Positions 1 to 8,021 of a stretch of 64,000 bases of DNA are shown piece after piece. The notes beneath the pieces were generated by a model. The model was not told the origin of the DNA and did no database searches. It saw only the letters and a program-made list of their open reading frames with translations. Within the stretch, counting starts at the first letter, position 1. Every line of letters begins with the position of its first letter. Position numbers and translations under genes: made by a program. Origin of the DNA: JBOHRE01 sp050732635 (GTDB lineage Bacteria > Gemmatimonadota > Gemmatimonadetes > Longimicrobiales > RSA9); NCBI GenBank assembly GCA_050732635.1, contig JBOHRE010000002.1, positions 23,437 through 87,436 on the forward strand, written 5' to 3'.

Positions 1-516
1 CGGGACTCCCATGATGTCGGCGATCTCGGCATACTCGCGTCCCTCCATGTGCCGCAGCAGGATCGCGGTACGATACTCCTGGCGTAGCGTGCCGATGGCC
101 GCCTCGATCTGGCCGCCGAGCTCCCGTTGTTCGACGAAATCGGCCGGGCTGGGCTCGTCGGAGGCCACGACAGGCACATGCAATGCCGCCTCGGCATCGC
201 TGGTCGCGTGCGGTGAGCCGTCCAGAGAGAGCGTTCGCAACTCCTTCTTGCGCAGGTCATCGAGCGCCGTGTTGTGGGCGATCTTGAAGATCCAGGAGCT
301 GAACTTGAACTCCGGCTTGTAGCGGTCGATCGCGTTCAGGACCTTGATGAAGGTGTCCTGCGCGAGATCCTCGGCCTTCTCCCGATCACGGACCAACCTG
401 TAGATCAAGGAGAATACCGGTCGCTCGTACCGTCGGATCAATTCACGGTACGCTTTCTCGCTGCCGTTGCGGGCGCGAGCGACGACATCCTGGTCGGAGA
501 TCTGGGTCAGGTCCAC
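1..516 (-). CDS. ECF-type RNA polymerase sigma factor (3' end outside window)
   Basis: About 172 residues of an extracytoplasmic-function sigma factor that directs RNA polymerase to a stress or envelope regulon. Reading the minus strand from a GTG at 514-516 gives a region 2 with the motif AYRELIRRYERPVFSLIYRL, then DREKAEDLAQDTFIKVL (the -10 recognition helices) and FSSWIFKIAHN. After a linker, region 4 contains LLRHMEGREYAEIADIMGVP, the helix-turn-helix that reads the -35 box, and the reading frame leaves the window there. The frame is closed by a stop at 586-588, so the start must lie between that stop and region 2; GTG at 514 is the best placed but has only a weak upstream GAG. Any anti-sigma partner would be beyond the left edge. 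Confidence 0.9.
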   Translation of the reverse strand, partial: MDLTQISDQDVVARARNGSEKAYRELIRRYERPVFSLIYRLVRDREKAEDLAQDTFIKVLNAIDRYKPEFKFSSWIFKIAHNTALDDLRKKELRTLSLDGSPHATSDAEAALHVPVVASDEPSPADFVEQRELGGQIEAAIGTLRQEYRTAILLRHMEGREYAEIADIMGVP

Positions 517-610
517 GGAGCTCGTGGTGCACGCAAAGCCGATCGCCGGCGACGGTGCTCCTACGGAAACGTCGCCGCAGCGGTTTCACAAGTCCTGCCG
601 CAGAGCGGGG

Positions 611-639
611 TTGTAGGCCCTGCCGGGGCCGGCTAGCTT
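611..639 (+). promoter_or_regulatory. Putative sigma-70-type promoter of menG, almost leaderless
   Basis: TTGTAG at 611-616, a 17-base spacer and TAGCTT at 634-639. The ATG of menG starts at 649, only nine bases after the -10 box, so transcription would start within a few bases of the start codon. There is no Shine-Dalgarno sequence in between. Confidence 0.5.
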
Positions 640-648
640 CGCCGCGCC

Positions 649-1386
649 ATGCCATCGACGCGCCAAACCAGCGAGGCGCTCCCCAGCGGAGCGAACCAGG
701 CCGACGCCGTACGTCGCATGTTCGGCGCGATTGCCGGCCGCTACGATCTCCTGAACCATCTGCTCAGCCTGAACCAGGACCGGCGCTGGCGCAGGCGTGC
801 CGTCGACCTGCTGTTGTCGCGCACCGAGCCGGCGGGCCGGTTTCTCGACGGTTGTGCGGGGACTCTGGACCTCGCGCTGGAGCTGGCCTCACGCCATTCG
901 TTCAGGGGCGACATCGTGGCGTTCGACTTCGCCGCGCCGATGCTCCAGGCCGGGTCGGCAAAGCGGCGCGAGCGCCCGGTGCGACCCGTCTGCGCCGATG
1001 CGCTCGTGCTGCCGTTTCCGAACGCTTGCTTCGATGGCGCGACGGTCGGGTTCGGCATTCGCAACCTCGCGGACATCGACGCCGGGCTGGCCGAGCTCGC
1101 GCGCGTACTGCGGCCCGGAGCGCCGCTGGTCGTGCTCGAGTTCACCACGCCGGGCTGGGCGCCATTTCGCGCGCTCTACCTGTTCTATTTCCTGCGCGTC
1201 CTGCCCGCCATCGGTCGGTTGGTGTCGCGGCATCCGAGCGCGTACGCCTATCTGCCGGCGTCGGTGCTGCAGTTTCCCGCGCCTGCCGAGCTCGGCCAGC
1301 GCATGAGCGCCGTCGGATTCGGCGACATACGCTGGGAGACGTACTCCGGCGGCATCCTGGCGGCACATATCGGTACGCGCGCGTGA
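649..1386 (+). CDS. menG: Demethylmenaquinone methyltransferase, UbiE/MenG family
   Basis: A 245-residue SAM-dependent C-methyltransferase that should carry out the last step of menaquinone synthesis (demethylmenaquinone to menaquinone) in the cytoplasm or at the membrane. The family signature is present near residues 27-50 (GRYDLLNHLLSLNQDRRWRR). The SAM-binding glycine motif reads LDGCAGTLDLA, where most members have GTG, so one glycine is replaced by leucine. The post-I acidic residue (VAFDFA) and motif GFGIRNLADID are intact. It lies divergent from the sigma factor and 27 bases ahead of the M24 peptidase. The ubiD-ubiA-ubiX genes 5 kb downstream fit the same pathway. Confidence 0.88.
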   Translation: MPSTRQTSEALPSGANQADAVRRMFGAIAGRYDLLNHLLSLNQDRRWRRRAVDLLLSRTEPAGRFLDGCAGTLDLALELASRHSFRGDIVAFDFAAPMLQAGSAKRRERPVRPVCADALVLPFPNACFDGATVGFGIRNLADIDAGLAELARVLRPGAPLVVLEFTTPGWAPFRALYLFYFLRVLPAIGRLVSRHPSAYAYLPASVLQFPAPAELGQRMSAVGFGDIRWETYSGGILAAHIGTRA

Positions 1387-1413
1387 GTCCAGACTCCTGA
1401 GTGAGGTGGATCG

Positions 1414-2769
1414 ATGCACAAGATGATGTTCATGCTTCTGGCCATACAGCTGCTTCCGTCGCCGGGTGTGGCCCAGGACCACCCGTTCGGCACGCTTCGC
1501 GAGCAGGCCGCGCTGCGCCAGGAATGGCTGGCACTGCGTCTCGAGCAGGTCCTGCCTCGGCTGATGCGCGTGCACGAGGTCGATCTGTGGCTTCTGCCCA
1601 TGCGCGAGTACAACGAGGATCCAGTCTTCTGGTCGATCGTGAGTCCCACGACAATGGCGGCGCGGCGGCGCACGATTTACGCGTTCTGCGATCGCGGCGG
1701 CGATGCAAGTCTGCAGCGTGTTGCGATCGGCGGCACCTCGCAGGGCGGCCTGTACGAGGTGGTGCGTGACCCGGGCGCGGCGGTCGGCGTCGCCGGGGCG
1801 GAGCAGCGACTGGCGGAGCCGTTCGGTCCGGAGCAGTGGAAGCTGCTCGGCCCCGTCGTCGAGGCATGCGACCCGGATCGGATCGCGGTCAACATCTCGC
1901 ATACGCACGCCTTCGCGGACGGCCTCAGCGCGGGCGAATGGGAACAGCTCGCGGATGCACTCCCCGAGCGCTACCGCGACCGTGTGGTGCGCGAAGAGCT
2001 GCTCGCCGTCGAGTTCATCGAAGAGCGGCTGCCGGAAATGTTGCCGACCTACCGAGCCATGCAGGAATGGGTGCATGTCACGATCGCAACGGCGTTTTCA
2101 AGCGCGGTGATCACGCCCGGCGCGACGACAACCGACGACGTCGTCTGGTGGCTGCGTCAGCGCGTCAACGACGGCGGGCTCGGAACCTGGTTCCAGCCTT
2201 CGGTATCGGTGCAACGCCGGGGTGTGCAGATGTCGGATTCGGCGAACCCCGTAATTCTGCGTGGCGACGTGCTGCACACGGACTTCGGGATCAGCGCGCT
2301 CGGGCTGAATACGGACACGCAGCACATGGGTTACGTGTTGCAGGACGGGGAAGCCGAGCCGCCTGCTGGTCTTCGAGCTGCGCTACGAACCGCGAACCGA
2401 CTGCAGGACATCACGCTCGAGACGATGCAGCCCGGGCGCACGGGCAACGAAGCCCTGGCGGCGGCGCGGGCGAGCATGGAGGCCGAGGGCATCGATGGCA
2501 CCATCTACACCCATCCCATCGGCGACCACGGGCACGGGGCGGGTCCGCTGATCGGCCTGTGGGATCGGCAGCAGAGCGTCGCCGGGCGCGGGGATGTTCG
2601 GATCCGACCGAACACGTGGTTCTCCATCGAGCTTCAGGCCACTGCCCGCGTTCCGGAATGGACGGACCAGCCGGTGCGTATGGCGCTCGAGGAGGAGGCG
2701 TATCTCGACGCCAATGGGGTGCGTCGTTGGGTGCTGCGTCGCCAGGAGCAGTTGCACCTCATCCGCTGA
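1414..2769 (+). CDS. Secreted M24-family metallopeptidase (Xaa-Pro aminopeptidase-like)
   Basis: A 451-residue protein with a signal peptide (hydrophobic stretch MMFMLLAIQLL ending ...GVAQ), so it is exported. The C-terminal pita-bread fold carries the expected dinuclear metal ligands: Asp in LHTDFGISALGLNTDTQHMG (two Asp about ten residues apart), His in THPIGDHGHGAGP, Glu in FSIELQA and Glu in RMALEEEAYLD. The N-terminal half resembles a creatinase-type domain but is divergent. Family members remove an N-terminal residue preceding proline, or are related aminopeptidases; substrate cannot be read here. The start ATG has GAGGTGG a few bases upstream. It follows menG closely and is probably transcribed with it. 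Confidence 0.85.
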   Translation: MHKMMFMLLAIQLLPSPGVAQDHPFGTLREQAALRQEWLALRLEQVLPRLMRVHEVDLWLLPMREYNEDPVFWSIVSPTTMAARRRTIYAFCDRGGDASLQRVAIGGTSQGGLYEVVRDPGAAVGVAGAEQRLAEPFGPEQWKLLGPVVEACDPDRIAVNISHTHAFADGLSAGEWEQLADALPERYRDRVVREELLAVEFIEERLPEMLPTYRAMQEWVHVTIATAFSSAVITPGATTTDDVVWWLRQRVNDGGLGTWFQPSVSVQRRGVQMSDSANPVILRGDVLHTDFGISALGLNTDTQHMGYVLQDGEAEPPAGLRAALRTANRLQDITLETMQPGRTGNEALAAARASMEAEGIDGTIYTHPIGDHGHGAGPLIGLWDRQQSVAGRGDVRIRPNTWFSIELQATARVPEWTDQPVRMALEEEAYLDANGVRRWVLRRQEQLHLIR

Positions 2770-2821
2770 TCACGCTGCGGCTTGGATGTTGCACCGGACG
2801 CGCCGCCAAAGGAGGCGCCGT

Positions 2822-3262
2822 ATGACAACAGCGAGGGTTCTCGCCGCGTTCGTTCTGGCACCGGCACTCGCGCTCGGCGGTTGCGGCGACGCGGACAACG
2901 GGCCCGAGCAACAAGACGAGCTGAACGAGTTCGGCGCCGACACTCTCGAGGCCGCGCCGGCGGCGGCGGCACCGGGCGACACCGTCGACGTGGTGCTGAC
3001 CGAGTGGTCGATCGAGATGACCACCGACTCGGTTCGTCCGGGCACGGTGGCGTTTCGCGTTCGCAACGATGGCGAGTACACGCACGCCTTCGAGGTGGAG
3101 GGCGGCGGTGCGGAATGGGAGACCGAGAACCTGGCTCCTGGCCAGACGGAAGTGCTGACGACGGAGCTGAGTGCGGGCGATTACGAGGTGTATTGTCCGG
3201 TAGAAGATGATCACGGCCCGCACGACGACCTCGGCATGCGCGATAGTCTGGCAGTGCGCTGA
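2822..3262 (+). CDS. Cupredoxin-like lipoprotein
   Basis: A 146-residue protein starting at an ATG with an excellent AAAGGAGG eight bases upstream; a longer in-frame reading upstream overlaps the M24 gene and is rejected. Residues 1-22 are a lipoprotein signal peptide ending in the lipobox LGGC, so the mature protein is anchored to a membrane. After an acidic, Ala/Pro-rich linker comes a beta-sandwich of about 95 residues with possible type 1 copper ligands: His in EYTHAFEV and Cys, His and Met in CPVEDDHGPHDDLGM. This is the usual order His...Cys-x-His-x-Met. It may carry electrons or bind copper. No partner oxidase is in the window. Confidence 0.78.
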   Translation: MTTARVLAAFVLAPALALGGCGDADNGPEQQDELNEFGADTLEAAPAAAAPGDTVDVVLTEWSIEMTTDSVRPGTVAFRVRNDGEYTHAFEVEGGGAEWETENLAPGQTEVLTTELSAGDYEVYCPVEDDHGPHDDLGMRDSLAVR

Positions 3263-3325
3263 TGCGGACTGCGGCGTCCGGCTGCGCGTCGGCTGCTGCC
3301 CGCGGGCGACGCCGCCCGTCCTGCT

Positions 3326-4249
3326 TCAGCTCGGAATCGACTGCCGGCGATAGCCTTCCGCGACGCCGGCAACGACCAGACTCAGCCCCACCCAGCCGTA
3401 GATGGTCAGAGCCTGACCGAAAAGCACCAGGGCGAGCACTGCCGCGACCACCGGCTCTGCGGTGGCGGCGATCGAAGCCGGCGCCGCGTCGATTCGCCGC
3501 AAGCCGGCGAAGAACAGAAAGTTCGCGATGACGGTGCCGAAGCCCAATGCTGCGATGTACGACCACGCGGCAGCGGTGACGGGCGGGGTCGGCGCATGGC
3601 CGGCCAATGGAAGCACGATCGCCAGGAACCCCACCCCACCGGCAAGTGCAAGGAACAGCACCTTGACCATACCGTAGCGCGGCACCGCCCAGCGTGCGAG
3701 CAGCGTCTGGCTCGCCCAGGCAGCGGCGGACAGCACGCCGCCGATGACGCCGACGCGGGTGACGGTGACGGCGGCGCCGTGTGCGCCCATCACGGTCAGC
3801 GCGGCACCGAGCGTCACGACCACGGCGATCAGCAGCCGTGCCACCGTCAGGCGCTCGCCGAGCAGCGGCCGCGCGAGGAGCGTGACCAGCACGGGCGCGA
3901 GATACAGGAGTGCGACTGCCGACGCTACGCCGGTCTGGGCAATTGCGAACTGGTATGCGACCTCGAAGAGCGCGACGAAGGCGCCACCCGCACCACCGAC
4001 GAGCACGACACCTCGTCGATCCACGCGCAGCAACCCCGGCCTGAAGGTCGCGTACAGCAGGAACCCCGCGGTCGCGACAGCGATGCGCCAGAAGCCCACG
4101 TCGGTGACGGCTGCGCCCTCGGCATAGAGCGCCGTGCTCAGGGGGCCCGTCGTGCCCCAGAGCGCGCCGGCTGCCATGGCCAGGAGGTAGCCGGCAGCGC
4201 GGCCACGCAGGAGCGGTCGCGCACGGGCGCTCGCCGAGGCTGTGTCCAT
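3326..4249 (-). CDS. EamA/DMT-family inner-membrane transporter
   Basis: A 307-residue polytopic membrane protein with about ten hydrophobic helices arranged as two similar halves, the EamA (DUF6) pattern of the drug/metabolite transporter superfamily. The first half includes AGALWGTTGPLSTALY, the second PVVAAVLALVLFGQALTIYG followed by a final helix, the typical EamA C-terminal repeat. Such proteins export amino acids or other small metabolites; the substrate is not readable. I use the ATG at 4249; a TTG at 4318 would add 23 residues without improving the match. It is the only minus-strand gene between the cupredoxin and ABC genes, divergent from the ATP-binding protein. Confidence 0.82.
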   Translation of the reverse strand: MDTASASARARPLLRGRAAGYLLAMAAGALWGTTGPLSTALYAEGAAVTDVGFWRIAVATAGFLLYATFRPGLLRVDRRGVVLVGGAGGAFVALFEVAYQFAIAQTGVASAVALLYLAPVLVTLLARPLLGERLTVARLLIAVVVTLGAALTVMGAHGAAVTVTRVGVIGGVLSAAAWASQTLLARWAVPRYGMVKVLFLALAGGVGFLAIVLPLAGHAPTPPVTAAAWSYIAALGFGTVIANFLFFAGLRRIDAAPASIAATAEPVVAAVLALVLFGQALTIYGWVGLSLVVAGVAEGYRRQSIPS

Positions 4250-4381
4250 GGCTCCGGAGTGCGACAATGGCCAGCTCGAGGAGGGCGAAGCATAGAGCGG
4301 CTCGGCCGCCAGGGTCAACGGATCCGTTGCGGCGGTGAGCGCGCGACGCCATCCTTTCGCGCTCCCGTTTCCCGAGCCGCT

Positions 4382-5344
4382 GTGCAGTCGATCGCGCGCC
4401 CCACTTCATACGATGCCGCTACGCCCGCTATCTCCTGTCGCGGGCTGATCAAGCGTTACGGTGATGTGCTAGCCGTCGACCGCCTCGATCTCGAGGTGCG
4501 TCGCGGCGAGTGCTTCGGGCTGCTCGGCCCGAACGGAGCCGGCAAGACGACGACCGTCGAGATTCTGGAAGGCTTGCTCGAACCGGACGCCGGCGACGTG
4601 CGCGTGCTGGGGCTCGACTGGCGACGCGCTGCCGGCGAGCTGCGGCGACGCATTGGCGTGCAGCTGCAGGAGACGCGGCTGCCGGAAAAGCTGACCGTTG
4701 CCGAAACGCTGCGGCTCTTCGCCAGCTTCTATGGCGGGCAGCGTTCGGTCGAGGAGCTACTGGGCACCGTGCAGCTCGGCGACAAGCGGGACGCGCGCGT
4801 CAGCCGCCTGTCCGGCGGCCAGCGTCAACGGCTCGCCGTGGCCTGCGGCCTGGTCGGAGATCCCGACATATTCTTCCTCGACGAACCAACGACGGGGCTG
4901 GACCCGCAGTCCCGCCGCTCCCTCTGGGAGCTGCTCGACGGCTACCGGGCGAGCGGCCGCACCGTGCTGCTCACCACGCACTACATGGAAGAGGCGACGC
5001 GGCTCTGCGATCGCGTCGCGATCATCGACCACGGTCGCACGATCGCGCTCGGCACGCCCAGCGAGCTGATCGCCGGGCTCGGCGCCGACCACGTCGTCGA
5101 GCTGACGCTGGCCGATCATGCGACGGCTGTCACGATCGATCTCGGCGCGCTGCCGGGCGTGCGCAGCGTTCAGCGTCGCGAGGCGACGGTCGCGCTGACC
5201 GTGACCGAGCTGCATACCTCCGTGCCGCTGCTGTTGGACCAGCTGGCGCAGCACGGCGTCGCACTCACCGGTCTGTCCACGCACCACGCGACCCTCGAAG
5301 ACGTCTTCGTGGCTCTCACGGGCAGGGCGCTGCGTGAAGAATAG
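4382..5344 (+). CDS. ABC transporter ATP-binding protein (ABC-2 type exporter)
   Basis: About 320 residues with a complete ABC ATPase: Walker A GPNGAGKTT, Q-loop in VQLQETRLPE, signature LSGGQRQRL, Walker B IFFLDEPTTGLD and H-loop LTTHYMEEA, followed by a roughly 90-residue C-terminal extension found in DrrA/CcmA-like exporters. It powers the permease encoded next, whose GTG start lies 11 bases inside this gene. The start used is a GTG at 4382; the frame stays open for 260 codons upstream over the antisense EamA gene, but that extension has no recognisable domain and is rejected. The substrate may be a drug, lipid or polysaccharide. Confidence 0.88.
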   Translation: MQSIARPTSYDAATPAISCRGLIKRYGDVLAVDRLDLEVRRGECFGLLGPNGAGKTTTVEILEGLLEPDAGDVRVLGLDWRRAAGELRRRIGVQLQETRLPEKLTVAETLRLFASFYGGQRSVEELLGTVQLGDKRDARVSRLSGGQRQRLAVACGLVGDPDIFFLDEPTTGLDPQSRRSLWELLDGYRASGRTVLLTTHYMEEATRLCDRVAIIDHGRTIALGTPSELIAGLGADHVVELTLADHATAVTIDLGALPGVRSVQRREATVALTVTELHTSVPLLLDQLAQHGVALTGLSTHHATLEDVFVALTGRALREE

Positions 5345-6389
5345 ACTGGATCGCTCGTCGCTCACGCAGCTGACCCTCATGCGCGTTCGTGAGTTCGCGC
5401 GAGAGCCGGAGGCCGTGTTCTGGACGTTCTTCTTCCCCGTCGTCATGGCACTGGCGCTGGGTGTCGCGTTCCGCAACCGCGGTCCGGCGCCCGTGAGCGT
5501 GGGCGTGGTCGCAAGCGGCGTCGCGGCGTTGCCCGACTCGGTGGTGGCTGCCATGGAGGCGGCGCCAGCGCTGCGCGTGCGGCGCCTCTTGGCCGGCGAG
5601 GCCGAGCGCGAGCTGGCGCGCGGCGACGTCGCACTCGTCGTGCTCGCGGAGGGCTCGGGTTACACGTACCGCTACGATCGGGCGCGTGAGGAGAGTCGCC
5701 TCGCGCGGCTGCTCGCCGATGATGTGCTGCAGCGCGAGGCGGGGCGGGTGGATCCGCTACGAGTCCGCGAGCGGCCGGTCGAGGAGCGCGGCTCACGCTA
5801 CATCGACTTCCTGATCCCGGGCCTCATTGGCCTCAACCTGTTGAGCACCGGCCTATGGGGCGTCGGCTATACGGTCGTTCGCCTGCGCAGCGGGCAGCTG
5901 CTGAAGCGCTTCATGGCAACGCCGATGCGGCGCACCGAGTTCCTGCTGTCCTTCGTGCTCGGTCGACTGGTGTTTCTCGGCCTCGAGCTGGCGGTGCTGC
6001 TCGGCTTCGCATGGCTCGCGTTCGATGTCGCCAGCCGCGGTTCACTGCTCGCCGTGCTCGTGATCTGCGTGCTCGGGGCGTTCTCGTTTACGGCGTTCGG
6101 TCTGCTCGTCTCCAGCCGCGCACGCACCACCGAGGCGGTCAGCGGACTGATGAATCTTGCCGCCGTACCGATGTGGATCCTGTCGGGCGTCTTCTTTTCC
6201 GCGGACAACTTTCCGGACGCCATGCAACCGTTCATTCAGGCGTTGCCGCTGACCGCATTCCTCAATGCACTGCGCGCCGTGATGCTCGAAGGCCAGGCGC
6301 TGAGCGGGACCGGTGCGTGGCTAGCGCTGGTGATCGGCTGGGGTGTCGCGACCGGTGCGGCCGCGTTGGCGATATTCCGGTGGCGCTGA
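5334..6389 (+). CDS. ABC-2 type transporter permease
   Basis: A 351-residue membrane protein: an N-terminal helix (AVFWTFFFPVVMALALGVAF), an extracytoplasmic domain of about 130 residues, then five hydrophobic helices from about residue 160 on (YIDFLIPGLIGLNLLSTGLW onward), the ABC-2 permease layout. The conserved region MNLAAVPMWILSGVFF before the last helices is typical of the family. GTG start overlapping the ATP-binding gene by 11 bases indicates translational coupling. The pair forms an exporter of unknown substrate. Confidence 0.85.
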   Translation: MKNRLDRSSLTQLTLMRVREFAREPEAVFWTFFFPVVMALALGVAFRNRGPAPVSVGVVASGVAALPDSVVAAMEAAPALRVRRLLAGEAERELARGDVALVVLAEGSGYTYRYDRAREESRLARLLADDVLQREAGRVDPLRVRERPVEERGSRYIDFLIPGLIGLNLLSTGLWGVGYTVVRLRSGQLLKRFMATPMRRTEFLLSFVLGRLVFLGLELAVLLGFAWLAFDVASRGSLLAVLVICVLGAFSFTAFGLLVSSRARTTEAVSGLMNLAAVPMWILSGVFFSADNFPDAMQPFIQALPLTAFLNALRAVMLEGQALSGTGAWLALVIGWGVATGAAALAIFRWR

Positions 6390-6407
6390 GATCGGGACGC
6401 CGACGGT

Positions 6408-6436
6408 TTGGCCGAGCGCAGAGCGCCCGCTACATT
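6408..6436 (+). promoter_or_regulatory. Putative sigma-70-type promoter of ubiD, almost leaderless
   Basis: TTGGCC at 6408-6413, 17-base spacer, TACATT at 6431-6436. The ubiD ATG begins at 6445, eight bases after the -10 box, so the message would begin at or next to the start codon. Confidence 0.55.
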
Positions 6437-6444
6437 CTCGCGCG

Positions 6445-7923
6445 ATGCCAGCCAAAGACCTGAGCGAATTCATTGCGGTGCTGGATCGGGCCGGCGAGCT
6501 CGTGCGCATTGCCGAGCCGCTTTCCGTTCAGCTGGAGATCACGGAGGTCGCGGATCGGACGATGAAGCGGCCGGCTGGCGGGCCGGCGCTGCTATTCGAG
6601 CGCCCGCTGCTGGCGGACGGCGGGATCTCGGAGATTCCGCTTGCAATCAATCTGTTTGGCTCATGGCGCCGCATGGCGTTGGCGCTGGGCGTCGCGGATG
6701 TGCGCGAGCACGCGGCGCGTATCGCGGCGCTCTTGCAGCCGGACGTCCCGGCGGGCTTCTGGGCCAAGGTGCAGGCGCTACCGAAGTTCGCCGAGCTGGC
6801 GAAGGTGCCGCCGCGAGCCTACAAGGGACGCCCGCCCTGCCAGGAGGTCGCGTGGGATGGACCGGATGCGGACCTGGGCCGGCTGCCGATCATGACGTCG
6901 TGGCCGGACGATGCGGGACCGTTCATCACGATGCCGATGGTGATCACCAAGGATCCGGAAAACGGCGTGCAGAATGTCGGCTGCTACCGGATGCAGGTGA
7001 CCGGCCCGCAGACCGCGTTCATGCACTGGCAGCGGCACAAGGGCGGCGCGGCGCATTACCGGCGTTATCGGGAGCTGGGCATCCGACGCATGCCAGTGGC
7101 GGTCGCGATCGGCGCGGATCCGGCCACCATGTACACCCCGACTGCACCGCTGCCGCCCGGCATCGACGAATATCTGTTCAGCGGCTTTCTGCGCCGCGAG
7201 CCGCTCCTGATCACCGAGGCCACCACCTCCGACCTTCGCCTGCCGGCGGAGTCGGAGCTGGTTGTCGAAGGCTACGTCGACACCGAGGAGCCCAAGGGTC
7301 TGGAAGGGCCGTTCGGTGACCACACAGGGTTCTATACGCCAGCAGACGCGTTCCCTTACTTCCACGTCGAGCGCATCACCATGCGCCGCGAGCCGACCTA
7401 CGTGTCGACCATTGTCGGCCGTCCGCCCATGGAGGATTTCTATCTCGGTGGCGCGACCGAACGTATCTTTCTGCCCCTGCTACGCCTGACGCTGCCCGAG
7501 GTGGTCGACTACCATATGCCCGCGGAGGGAATCTTCCACAACCTGGTGTTCGTCAGCATCCGCAAGGAGTATCCGGGCCATGCCTACAAGGTGATGAACG
7601 GACTGTGGGGACAGGGTCTGATGAGCCTGGCCAAGGTCATCGTGGTGGTGGACGGCGACGTCGACGTGCACAACGCCGCGGAGGTGTGGTGGTACGCGCT
7701 GAACAACATTGATCCGGAGCGGGACATCCGCTTCAGCATGGGCCCGATCGACGATCTCGATCATGCTGCCCGGGGTCCGGCCTTCGGCTCGAAGATGGGC
7801 ATTGATGGGACGCGGAAGTTGCCCGAGGAGGGGCATGGGCGGCCGTGGCCGGACGTGATACGAATGGATCCTGCGGTGGTGGCGAAGGTTGATGGCGTGT
7901 GGAAGCGGTTGGGGATCGAATGA
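6445..7923 (+). CDS. ubiD: UbiD-family prenylated-FMN-dependent decarboxylase
   Basis: A 492-residue decarboxylase, full length for the family (E. coli UbiD is about 497). It removes a carboxyl group from a prenylated aromatic quinone precursor using prenyl-FMN supplied by UbiX. The cofactor-binding stretch KDPENGVQNVGCYRMQVTGP is present, and the catalytic loop reads LEGPFGDHTGFY, with the Glu and Asp expected for the UbiD subgroup. The ATG is chosen because an in-frame extension upstream only overlaps the permease gene. UbiA and UbiX are encoded directly downstream. In a menaquinone organism using the futalosine route these would be called MqnL, MqnP and MqnM; that assignment is inference. 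Confidence 0.9.
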   Translation: MPAKDLSEFIAVLDRAGELVRIAEPLSVQLEITEVADRTMKRPAGGPALLFERPLLADGGISEIPLAINLFGSWRRMALALGVADVREHAARIAALLQPDVPAGFWAKVQALPKFAELAKVPPRAYKGRPPCQEVAWDGPDADLGRLPIMTSWPDDAGPFITMPMVITKDPENGVQNVGCYRMQVTGPQTAFMHWQRHKGGAAHYRRYRELGIRRMPVAVAIGADPATMYTPTAPLPPGIDEYLFSGFLRREPLLITEATTSDLRLPAESELVVEGYVDTEEPKGLEGPFGDHTGFYTPADAFPYFHVERITMRREPTYVSTIVGRPPMEDFYLGGATERIFLPLLRLTLPEVVDYHMPAEGIFHNLVFVSIRKEYPGHAYKVMNGLWGQGLMSLAKVIVVVDGDVDVHNAAEVWWYALNNIDPERDIRFSMGPIDDLDHAARGPAFGSKMGIDGTRKLPEEGHGRPWPDVIRMDPAVVAKVDGVWKRLGIE

Positions 7924-7961
7924 GAGGCAGTGGTGGTGGAGGTGTAAGGGATGAGAGCAAG

Positions 7962-7991
7962 GGTAAGTGTAAGGGTAAGTGTAAGTGTACG
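7962..7991. repeat. Short hexamer-based tandem repeat between ubiD and ubiA
   Basis: The unit GGTAAGTGTAAG occurs twice in succession (7962-7985), followed by TGTACG; a further GTAAGG lies at 7943-7948. It is low-complexity DNA in the 98-base gap upstream of ubiA, the only such stretch noticed in the window. Function unknown. Confidence 0.7.
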
Positions 7992-8021
7992 CGCGACGCT
8001 TGAACGGTTGATGGAGGGCGC

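Noticed and set aside
3263..3325. Bidirectional terminator between the cupredoxin and EamA genes
   Set aside because: A six-pair stem (CGGGCG/CGCCCG) is present, but no T-run on either side, so it is not supported.
3596..4381. N-terminal extension of the ABC ATP-binding protein
   Set aside because: The frame is open upstream, but the extra residues are His/Arg/Asp-rich antisense of the EamA gene with no homology pattern.
2634..4409. Open frame of 591 codons on the minus strand spanning the cupredoxin and EamA genes
   Set aside because: It overlaps both real genes in other frames and is dominated by Arg and Ala; no recognisable domain.
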